A DNA stretch of 25,574 bases, taken from positions 1-25,574 of the IMG/VR virus record IMGVR_UViG_3300032163_001985, one strand, 5' to 3'. Under the pieces are notes generated by a model that was not told where the DNA came from, ran no database searches, and was given only the letters and a program-made list of their open reading frames with translations. Numbering within the stretch: position 1 is the stretch's first letter; every line of letters starts with the position of its first letter. Shown here piece after piece: positions 15,404-22,000 of this stretch. The DNA comes from a virus. The position numbers and the translations under genes are program-made.

Positions 15404-15677
15404 AAGGAGCGAAGAAGAGCTTGAATACAATGGAAACAACGCCAGCAAGCACAACGCCAAGCATCCAGCGAATGAGTTTCATTTCGCCTTCTATGCGTGT
15501 CATGCGGTCACTCAATCTGCTTTCAAGGCTGATTAAATCAGCCTTAGTAGCCAAAACATCAGACCTTGACGCCTCAACTTGTTTTACAACGTCAGACATA
15601 ACTACCGCTTGCGGTTCAGGCATACCAGCCTCTTTCAGCTTTTTTATTAATACGTATGTGTCAATTGTTGTATCCAT
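15402..15677 (-). CDS. DUF1640-like coiled-coil membrane protein (antisense gene)
   Basis: A 91-residue protein, the only minus-strand gene within the late operon. The start at 15677 is chosen because family similarity begins there (MDTTIDTYVLIKKLKEAGMP, EPQAVVMSD); an upstream in-frame ATG at 15767 would add 30 unrelated residues and overlap the + strand gene. DUF1640-type proteins have this layout: a short N-terminal helix with an AG.PE.QA turn, a coiled coil (TKADLISLESRLSDRMTRIE), and one C-terminal membrane segment (about residues 69-89, WMLGVVLAGVVSIVFKLFF). Their function is not known. It has its own terminator and a possible promoter, and it follows a truncated repeat. That is the pattern of a moron, an independently expressed gene inserted into a phage operon. 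Confidence 0.75.
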   Translation of the reverse strand: MDTTIDTYVLIKKLKEAGMPEPQAVVMSDVVKQVEASRSDVLATKADLISLESRLSDRMTRIEGEMKLIRWMLGVVLAGVVSIVFKLFFAP

Positions 15678-15683
15678 GATTTT

Positions 15684-15713
15684 ATTATATATTATAGAAA
15701 TTAGAAAACGCAA
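15684..15713 (-). promoter_or_regulatory. Possible promoter of the antisense gene
   Basis: On the minus strand, TTGCGT (15708-15713) and TATAAT (15684-15689) are 18 bases apart. The -10 ends only 6 bases before the ATG at 15677, so the mRNA would be nearly leaderless; no Shine-Dalgarno is visible, which agrees. The -35 overlaps the Shine-Dalgarno of the + strand gene at 15728. Confidence 0.4.
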
Positions 15714-15727
15714 GGAGTGTCTATAAA

Positions 15728-16069
15728 ATGCAAGCCTTAAAGGATTATAATCAGACATTTCCTGCAATGAGATATTTCGTTGAAATGTTCAAGGAACTTG
15801 AAATATTAAAGGAACTTGAAATAAAAATAGAAAATAGATTAATGACAAGGGTTGATAAAAGAATTATAGAACAAAAGGCTTGCAAAGCCAGGCATAAAGA
15901 TAAAATAAAACAATACCAAAGAATTTATTATAAAGCATATAGGGCAAGTAACAAAGAAAAAGTAACAGAATACCAAAAAAATTACCGAGAAAATCATAAA
16001 GAAAAAATAGCAGCATGTAAAAAAGAATGGCGTATGAGAAAAGAGGTTATTGAATGTCAACTTGGTTAA
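15728..16069 (+). CDS. Small basic coiled-coil protein
   Basis: A 113-residue protein that I cannot assign to a function. Residues about 15-45 form a helix (MFKELEILKELEIKIENRL). Residues about 55-105 are very basic and semi-repetitive: KDKIKQYQRIYYKAYRASN, KEKVTEYQKNYRENH, then KEKIAACKKEW. This Y..N.EK....K.W pattern is common in phage HNH/GIY-type DNA-binding proteins, but no nuclease core is present, so it may be the remaining DNA-binding part or an independent nucleic-acid-binding protein. AAGGAG (15712-15717) precedes the ATG by 10 bases, and the 3' end overlaps the next gene by 16 bases, suggesting coupled translation. Confidence 0.65.
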   Translation: MQALKDYNQTFPAMRYFVEMFKELEILKELEIKIENRLMTRVDKRIIEQKACKARHKDKIKQYQRIYYKAYRASNKEKVTEYQKNYRENHKEKIAACKKEWRMRKEVIECQLG

Positions 16070-18948
16070 GCGGATATAAAAACAGGCTTCAATTAACGAT
16101 AGACCACACAAAGATAACCAGCGCCTTGACTAATTTTCCTATAATGGTCAAGTTGTCTGCCTCTTGCGGGATAACGGCAAAAGATATGTCTAATATCTTT
16201 GACTCTATCCCATCGTCAACTGGTTATCAGAATATAATTATCATGGGTTCTGATAATGTAACCCAAATATACGCAGAGGTACAGTCATGGAATCCTACAA
16301 CTAAGATAGCCGTTTTATGGGTAACTATCCCTTCAATAAGCTCAACGGTTGACACAGTATTTTACATCTATTATAATAATAGTATTAGTAATACAGCCTA
16401 TATTGGACTTACGGGGGCAAGCGCAACTATTGCAGCTCAAGTTTGGGATACCAACTATCAGGCAGTCCATCATCTTGAACAAGACCCATCAGGAACTGCT
16501 CCGCAGATTATAGACAGCTCTACCAATGCTTGGAATGGCGCAACATACGGCTCAATGACCAGCGGGCAGCTTGTCTCTGCTATAATCGGCAATGGATTGA
16601 GTCTTGACGGCAGCAATGATTATATTGATATCGGCAATGTTGCGCATAGCTCTGCAATATCCTTAGAATGTATTATTAAACCAACGTCATCAGGACTATG
16701 GCAATATATTATTAGTAGATCAAATACAGCCCATCAGTTTTTTTTAGCGTTGCAGTCAGATAATACTCTGAAATTGTATTGTAACGATGGTACAAACGCC
16801 TTCACATTATCAAGCGCGTCAACATTCAATACAAATACTTGGTATCATATAGCCGCAATATTACCAGGAGCAGGATATTCTGCTTATATCTATATAAATG
16901 GAGTTCAAGACGCCACCGCCAATCAATCATATTCTATTCAAAGTATAAATAACCATATCACTTATGGATGGAATCAGGCACTTACTGCGGGGAGACAATT
17001 TCATGGGATAATAGATGAATTTAGAATATCTAAGACATCCCGCAGCGCAAGCTATGTAAAGGCGTCTTATTACAGCTCTTCTGATAATCTGATAACCTAT
17101 TCCCTGCAATTTCAAGGTACACGCGCATTCTCTAATGATATATATGACTGCTGGGGAACAAGATATTTTAGTAATTTAATAGCGAATACCTTAGTGAACA
17201 GATGTTCTAAGAATATTATTACAGAAGGTTTTAACCGTTACTCAAAATGCGCAATGACAGAAGATTATACACAATATTTTATTAATGAAATCATAGATGG
17301 TAAAAAGATAAGAACAGTTTTTAGTAATGATATTTCTTTGGGATTTAATAAGACGCAATATTTTGGCAGTTCCCTTGACGCTTACTGTACTATAAGACAA
17401 TATTCTTTAAACCAGCTGGCAGAACCAGAGGCGATAATATTAACGCCTGCTGCCTCTCCATCTCCATCAAACCCTGCGCCATCAAACCCTGCGCCATCTA
17501 GTTTCTTTGATGTACGGATTGACGGCATATCCGTGACACATCTAATCAATAGCGTGAATATTCGCATTGCTGAAAGCAGTTTTACTAATCAAGTGACAAT
17601 CACATTTTTAAACCTTGATATGTACAATCAATGCGACCCTGCAATCAATTATGGAATGGAAAGAATAATAGTAACTATTTCGGGCAATGTCTATAAATTT
17701 GTAATTGAGAACCGAAACCGTTCAGAGCAATTTGGTTCATATCGTTTCACCCTTACAGGACGGCAGTTACCCATATTTTTAGGAGCGGGCTTTGCGCTGC
17801 CAGCAGATAATATTTTAGAGAACAAGATGGCGTCGTCAATTGCCGCAACGCTTGGGGGAAATCTTGTAAACATCACATGGAGCGCAATGGATTATTTTAT
17901 ACCTGATTTTACGTATATTGGATTCCCTATTGACGGCATCAAGATATTAGCAGACGGAGTTGGCGCAATAATGCGCGCAACCTCAGATGGTCAATTGATA
18001 ATAAGAAAGAAATTTGGAGTAAGACCAGAAAACCTTTCAAGTATAGTTCCGCCTTTTATATTCAGAGATTCACAGATATTAAAAAGAGAGATAGCGGAGC
18101 AAAAGGCGACATATAACGCAGTTGAGGTAATATCTACAGGTAATAGCGCAGATGCCCTTGAGTTAACGCCTATGGACACATGTATAACTATTGATGCCGT
18201 AAGCAAGGTAAAGGTATATACAGGACGAAATAAAGATTATAAGATAAATATCTCATCAGGTACCTTGACCAAGATGTCAACGGGCAGCCTTGAAACCTTG
18301 CAGGAGCAGATAATAATAACCGCAGGCAGGGGACTCACGTCAAAACGGATATTTGGCGTAAATAGTTATGAGTTTATACAATGCCCAAACGCAAACGCTC
18401 CGAAAGGCTCAACATTAGGTTTGTTGACAAACCCTTATGACGGATTAAAATATCCATTTAATTGGATAAAAGGCTCTAAAGACATACTATTAGCAGGGAC
18501 AGGAACGGAGCCTGAGCGATACACAGGACAGAATACTCCGATACAAGAAGGAATCCTAATCATAAATTATAACACAATTTATGACCTATGGACTGTAAGT
18601 AATAATGTTGCGGGGAGTATTATGATGGCTGCGGAGACGGCAAATCAAGGGATCAATATGATTGTTGTAACAGGTGATGGCGCGCGCATGGCAAGCCCAA
18701 TCCAACATCCATATATCAGCGCGCATGGACAGGCGGTAGAGATAGCTACCGCATCTTTGGATGAGACATCAACAAAGAAATATATATATAAGATAACAGT
18801 TCCTTATTGCAACGCCTATGATGGACAGCTGGCAATGGTAGATAATAAAAAAGGATATATAAGACAGGCGAATATTACGCTTGATGTAAAGGATAAGGCG
18901 GCGGTTATCATGCAGGAATTGATGATAGAAATTTATGAAGAAATTTAA
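16054..18948 (+). CDS. DUF2341-LamG protein fused to a tail hub-like domain
   Basis: A 964-residue mosaic protein. Residues 1-125 resemble DUF2341 (WLSGYKNRLQLTID, then FPIMVKLS and TVFYIYYNN). Residues about 136-349 are LamG/concanavalin-like (GLSLDGSNDYIDIG, NTWYHIAAIL, GIIDEFRISK). After an unrecognised segment and a Pro/Ser linker (about 466-484), residues about 485-964 look like a baseplate hub of the gpD/gp27/gpP type: FFDVRIDGISVTHLI, YGMERIIVTISGNVYKFVIE, and the phrase FTLTGRQLPIF, with late IYKITVPYCNAYDGQ. DUF2341-LamG pairs usually occur on bacterial surface proteins, so attachment to a tail hub suggests host adhesion; the hub call is inference. The final EIYEEI and stop are written in repeat-element sequence (18928-18948). 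Confidence 0.65.
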   Translation: MSTWLSGYKNRLQLTIDHTKITSALTNFPIMVKLSASCGITAKDMSNIFDSIPSSTGYQNIIIMGSDNVTQIYAEVQSWNPTTKIAVLWVTIPSISSTVDTVFYIYYNNSISNTAYIGLTGASATIAAQVWDTNYQAVHHLEQDPSGTAPQIIDSSTNAWNGATYGSMTSGQLVSAIIGNGLSLDGSNDYIDIGNVAHSSAISLECIIKPTSSGLWQYIISRSNTAHQFFLALQSDNTLKLYCNDGTNAFTLSSASTFNTNTWYHIAAILPGAGYSAYIYINGVQDATANQSYSIQSINNHITYGWNQALTAGRQFHGIIDEFRISKTSRSASYVKASYYSSSDNLITYSLQFQGTRAFSNDIYDCWGTRYFSNLIANTLVNRCSKNIITEGFNRYSKCAMTEDYTQYFINEIIDGKKIRTVFSNDISLGFNKTQYFGSSLDAYCTIRQYSLNQLAEPEAIILTPAASPSPSNPAPSNPAPSSFFDVRIDGISVTHLINSVNIRIAESSFTNQVTITFLNLDMYNQCDPAINYGMERIIVTISGNVYKFVIENRNRSEQFGSYRFTLTGRQLPIFLGAGFALPADNILENKMASSIAATLGGNLVNITWSAMDYFIPDFTYIGFPIDGIKILADGVGAIMRATSDGQLIIRKKFGVRPENLSSIVPPFIFRDSQILKREIAEQKATYNAVEVISTGNSADALELTPMDTCITIDAVSKVKVYTGRNKDYKINISSGTLTKMSTGSLETLQEQIIITAGRGLTSKRIFGVNSYEFIQCPNANAPKGSTLGLLTNPYDGLKYPFNWIKGSKDILLAGTGTEPERYTGQNTPIQEGILIINYNTIYDLWTVSNNVAGSIMMAAETANQGINMIVVTGDGARMASPIQHPYISAHGQAVEIATASLDETSTKKYIYKITVPYCNAYDGQLAMVDNKKGYIRQANITLDVKDKAAVIMQELMIEIYEEI

Positions 18949-18997
18949 GAAGAAATTTATGATTTATGATTTAAGATTTAAGATTTAAGATTTAAGG
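18928..18997. repeat. Heptad element, copy 9, arm only, no core
   Basis: GAAATTTATGAAGAAATTTAAG overlaps the last codons of the hub-like gene. ATGATTT/AAGATTT units continue to TTTAAGGAG, where the final AAGGAG serves as the Shine-Dalgarno of the 36-residue gene at 19005. Core and right arm are absent. Confidence 0.82.
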
Positions 18998-19004
18998 AGC
19001 AAGA

Positions 19005-19115
19005 ATGGAAAAACATAAGCTCAAGGAATGCGCATGCGAGATATTATCAGAAGGATTAGTGATATTGTTTTTTATTGGAGTATGGCTTTTGAAGATTTTC
19101 AAAAAACAAAAATAA
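19005..19115 (+). CDS. 36-residue single-span membrane peptide
   Basis: A short gene encoding MEKHKLKECACEILSEG, then a hydrophobic span (LVILFFIGVWLLKIF, about residues 18-32) and a KKQK tail. AAGGAG ends 5 bases before the ATG, one of the better ribosome sites here. It lies alone between an arm-only repeat and a GTAGGGGC hairpin. The size and topology (polar N-terminus with two Cys, one span, basic C-terminus) are those of small phage membrane peptides, but no family is recognised. The frame is short enough that chance cannot be excluded. Confidence 0.5.
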   Translation: MEKHKLKECACEILSEGLVILFFIGVWLLKIFKKQK

Positions 19116-19183
19116 CGTAGGGGCAGGTCTTGTGCCTGCCCTCTTGGGATACAGACAGGGTAACCACAAGGCTTACCACTACG
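19116..19183. repeat. GTAGGGGC-type palindromic repeat, copy 1
   Basis: CGTAGGGGCAGGTCTTGTGC... and ...CACAAGGCTTACCACTACG form an imperfect hairpin with a centre TTGGGATACAGACAGGG. The same family occurs at 24681-24749 with centre TTGATATACAGACAGGG. This is an intergenic hairpin repeat, unrelated to the heptad elements. Confidence 0.8.
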
Positions 19184-19211
19184 AAGATAAACAAAATAAG
19201 GGACAGAAATA

Positions 19212-19433
19212 ATGGATACTAACACGGGACAGACAATACAGACTGGCAGAGTAACAGGCTTATTAGGTTCAGGCAGGGCAAAGATAGTACTTGATCGTTT
19301 TGAAGTGGTGATCTTCCAAAATGGCAACATTGTAAACGTTGGAGACATAGTAATGGTAACATGCGCTAATAATAGATATGATTATCTAAGAACTATAAGC
19401 GCAGGAAACGCTCCAGTATCGGCGAGGGTTTAA
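19212..19433 (+). CDS. Small beta-barrel-like protein
   Basis: A 73-residue protein that I do not recognise with certainty. The pattern TGRVTGLLGSGRAKIVLD, FEVVIFQNGNIVNVGDIVMV, then RYDYLRTIS alternates strands and glycine turns and has a VGD.V.V turn, as in OB-fold or SH3-like domains used in phage baseplates and spikes. It follows the hub-like gene, where a small spike or hub-closing protein would fit. AGGGA is a modest ribosome site upstream. The stop codon TAA is the first bases of repeat copy 10. Confidence 0.6.
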   Translation: MDTNTGQTIQTGRVTGLLGSGRAKIVLDRFEVVIFQNGNIVNVGDIVMVTCANNRYDYLRTISAGNAPVSARV

Positions 19434-19574
19434 AGAAATTTAAGATTTATGATTTATGATTTATGATTTAAAAGCATTCAAAAAAACGGATAATCTTTTA
19501 AATCTTTTTTTAAGTCTTTTTTTAAGTCTTTTTTTAAATCATAAATCTTAAATCATAAATCTTAAATTAATTAA
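19431..19574. repeat. Heptad inverted-repeat element, copy 10 (orientation A)
   Basis: It starts with the upstream stop codon (TAAAGAAATTTAAG). The core, at 19473-19504, carries the variant ACGGATAATC in place of ACTGATAATC. The right side has tandem TTTTTTTAAGTC units before the AAATCAT/AAATCTT arm, and ends CTTAAATTAATTAA just before GGGAG. Confidence 0.88.
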
Positions 19575-19584
19575 GGGAGTTATA

Positions 19585-20520
19585 ATGCCATCAAACAGCG
19601 TAGTATTAAACGTTCAAGGCTCCTGTTCATCAGGCAGCAGCTCATCAGGCAGCAGCTCATCAGGCGGATTTTCTCTAATGCTTGACAGCATACTTAATAA
19701 TAATAAATCTATATTTGACGTTGGTCAAACTGCATACATGAAGTTATACAAAGGCGGATTAAACCCGACTCTGCGTGCTACGCTTGGGACGATAGCCCTT
19801 AAACGCCAGAATGTATATGAGATAATAACAGAACAGATAGTATTTATAAGGTCCAACACTGGAAGCCTTGCATATGAACCTGTAAATGCTGGGAGATTAG
19901 CTCCTCTTCCATCAGATATAAACGGAATTGAACATATCCCAATAGCGCCTGCGACAAGTCCTATTGATAATACATTATCAGAGATGGTTAATTGGCAGTG
20001 GCAGGGGAATGCCCCAAATGTAAATATCTTATTCGCAGATAAAACCATTACATTAAACCCGCGGGCAGCAAATGCAAACCCAATATTTACAGGCATATTG
20101 AATGTTGCATATTATACAACATATGATAGTATCGCCTTGCAGTCACAAATGAAGGGAGCTGCTATCTGTGAGGCATACGTAGAGACAATCACGCCAAATT
20201 TAACTCCATCAAAAAATAATCAAGCTGGAACTATTACCACTAATATATACGGCTCATTATTGGTAAAGTTTGGAGGCAATACATATAGCGCAAAACGCCC
20301 TGTGACAATCACGGTAAAAGACGCCTGCTCTCAAGCGTTAGTAGCTAGGGCAAGCGTAGAGGTAGATGGTTATTTAGTAGGAACAACCGCAGCAAACGGG
20401 ACTGTGGACTGCGGAAGTCTGGCAATAGGAGAGCATACGCTAAAAATAACGGCGCTTGGATATACGGATTCTGATAAAGATACTATCTTGAATGATTCGT
20501 TCACCGTGCCAGGAATGTAA
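19585..20520 (+). CDS. Structural protein with Ser/Gly linker and C-terminal Ig-like domain
   Basis: A 311-residue protein without a recognised main domain. Near the start is a Ser/Gly linker (SSGSSSSGSSSSGG, about residues 16-29). The central 200 residues are beta-rich (DVGQTAYMKLYKGG, VNWQWQGNAPNVNILFADK). Residues about 235-311 resemble a carboxypeptidase-regulatory/PEGA-type Ig-like domain: VTITVKDACSQALVARASV, VDGYLVGTTAANGTVDC and LAIGEHTLKITALGY. Such domains decorate phage fibres and bacterial surface proteins. GGGAG at the edge of repeat copy 10 sets the start. Position within the tail gene block suggests a virion surface protein. Confidence 0.6.
   Translation: MPSNSVVLNVQGSCSSGSSSSGSSSSGGFSLMLDSILNNNKSIFDVGQTAYMKLYKGGLNPTLRATLGTIALKRQNVYEIITEQIVFIRSNTGSLAYEPVNAGRLAPLPSDINGIEHIPIAPATSPIDNTLSEMVNWQWQGNAPNVNILFADKTITLNPRAANANPIFTGILNVAYYTTYDSIALQSQMKGAAICEAYVETITPNLTPSKNNQAGTITTNIYGSLLVKFGGNTYSAKRPVTITVKDACSQALVARASVEVDGYLVGTTAANGTVDCGSLAIGEHTLKITALGYTDSDKDTILNDSFTVPGM
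19627..19665 (+). repeat. 15-base microsatellite encoding the Ser/Gly linker
   Basis: TCATCAGGCAGCAGC occurs twice in full (19627-19641, 19642-19656) and then partly (TCATCAGGC). Each unit is five codons, so gain or loss keeps the frame and only changes linker length. Confidence 0.8.
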
Positions 20521-20677
20521 AAAGAAATTTATGATTTATGATTTATGATTTATGATTTAAAAAAAGATTTAAGAAAAGATTAAAAGATTATCAGTTTTTT
20601 TGAATGCTGTTAAATCATAAATCTTAAATCATAAATCTTAAATTTCTTCATTGAATCTTAAATCATAAATTAATTAA
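20518..20677. repeat. Heptad inverted-repeat element, copy 11 (orientation B)
   Basis: The left end abuts the upstream stop codon (TAAAAAGAAATTT) and has four consecutive ATGATTT units. The core is at 20578-20608. The right arm includes TTTCTTCATTGAATC and ends ATAAATTAATTAA, followed by GGGATATCTATG. Confidence 0.88.
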
Positions 20678-20686
20678 GGGATATCT

Positions 20687-21838
20687 ATGAATGAAATATT
20701 ACCAATAACCGCTTATATCGAAGGACAGGAGTTGAAGCCTAACGGTATCTGCTGCCCATCATTTTTGACAAAGATAGATGTCAAGACTGATAGTGGCAAA
20801 AACGTTATAATTTCGGTCCCGATAGTCAAGAGTGGCGTTGACATTAAAACATATCCAATAACGGCAGTATTAAAGAAGAAAAGCGCATCAGTTATGGACT
20901 GCCTATATTGTGTAGACGCATGCGAGGATTATACTATAACAACTATTGGTACCTCAATCAAGACAACAACATTACCGCCGCTTCAGCAAGGGGCATGCGG
21001 GTCATCGTGTATGAAGCAGCTGCATTGGTATCAAGCCTCGCATACAGCGATGGAAGGGATTAAGATTGTTACTCAGAACAATGTATTTTTTAAGGGAACG
21101 CCTCAAGAAAAAACTATAACAAATCAGGTGTCAGAACCAAACATGGTAACAAGAGCCTTGCCATCTTTAATCATTGAAGTGCCTATCCCTAAGATGTGCG
21201 GCTTAATCAGTTTAACAGTTGGCGCAGAGCTTTCAAATATCAGCGCAAGCATATCACTGAACGGTTCTGGGATGATTCCAGCAGATAATCATCTGGCGCA
21301 TACCTACGATGATTTAGGCGGAGTTTGGAAACCGCAATTTCAATTTGACATAACATCAAACTTCATACCTGGCGAGGCAATAACCGCCTATGGAATGTTT
21401 GAGGGTAAGAATCCATGTAATCCAGTGCCGATAGCTTATGGCTGGTTTGAGACTAAATGTTTCACATCAGGGATAATAGCAGGCTGCGGGCTTGTAGATT
21501 CATCTGGAGAGGTTAAATCAGGCGGTCCAAACTATGAATTAAATAACTCATGGCTTAATGACCAGCGTCTTCAATGGTTTGTCAACTTCAAGGGCGGGGG
21601 ATACTGGCTTAAATGTTCTGATTTCTCAAAATATCAACTTGGACAACGCTGCATGATTTATAAAAATGGAATAGGAATGCTTCAAAACGGCGGACTTGTA
21701 ACTGCCAATAAATGCAGAAACACAGATAAATTAAATCAACCGCCAGCAGCAGACAGTGAGATATTAACAGACAGCGCAGTATCATATACGCTGAATATCA
21801 ATAGCGATATTATTATGCCTCTGGGAGTTTATAATTGA
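20687..21838 (+). CDS. Cysteine-rich hypothetical phage protein
   Basis: A 383-residue protein that I do not recognise. It has no signal peptide or membrane span. Cysteines are unusually frequent (about 14) and partly clustered: GICCPS, DCLYCVDAC, GACGSSCM. The rest is beta-rich with many Gly/Asn turns; the C-terminal third has aromatic stretches (LQWFVNFKGGGYWLKCSDF). The clusters could bind metal or form disulphides in the finished particle; CXXC appears as C-L-Y-C. It lies between two repeat elements, downstream of the Ig-like protein and upstream of another unknown large protein, so it is probably a tail or fibre component. GGGATATCTATG is its start region. Confidence 0.55.
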   Translation: MNEILPITAYIEGQELKPNGICCPSFLTKIDVKTDSGKNVIISVPIVKSGVDIKTYPITAVLKKKSASVMDCLYCVDACEDYTITTIGTSIKTTTLPPLQQGACGSSCMKQLHWYQASHTAMEGIKIVTQNNVFFKGTPQEKTITNQVSEPNMVTRALPSLIIEVPIPKMCGLISLTVGAELSNISASISLNGSGMIPADNHLAHTYDDLGGVWKPQFQFDITSNFIPGEAITAYGMFEGKNPCNPVPIAYGWFETKCFTSGIIAGCGLVDSSGEVKSGGPNYELNNSWLNDQRLQWFVNFKGGGYWLKCSDFSKYQLGQRCMIYKNGIGMLQNGGLVTANKCRNTDKLNQPPAADSEILTDSAVSYTLNINSDIIMPLGVYN

Positions 21839-21991
21839 AATTTAAGATTTAAGATTCAATGAAGAAATTTATGATTTATGATTTAAGATTTAAGATTTAA
21901 AAGCATTCAAAAAAACTGATAATCTTTTAAATCTTTTCTTAAATCTTTTTTTAAATCATAAATCTTAAATCTTAAATCTTAAATTAATTAA
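21836..21991. repeat. Heptad inverted-repeat element, copy 12 (orientation A)
   Basis: The left end TGAAATTTAAG begins with the upstream TGA stop codon. The core is at 21902-21933. The right arm consists mostly of AAATCTT units and ends AAATTAATTA, just before AGGGATAACCATG. Confidence 0.88.
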
Positions 21992-22000
21992 GGGATAACC

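Noticed and set aside
15421-15726. Plus-strand open frame opposite the DUF1640-like gene
   Set aside because: It is antisense to a frame with recognisable family pattern, its own terminator and a promoter-like sequence; the composition of the + frame is Ser/Thr-rich and not protein-like.
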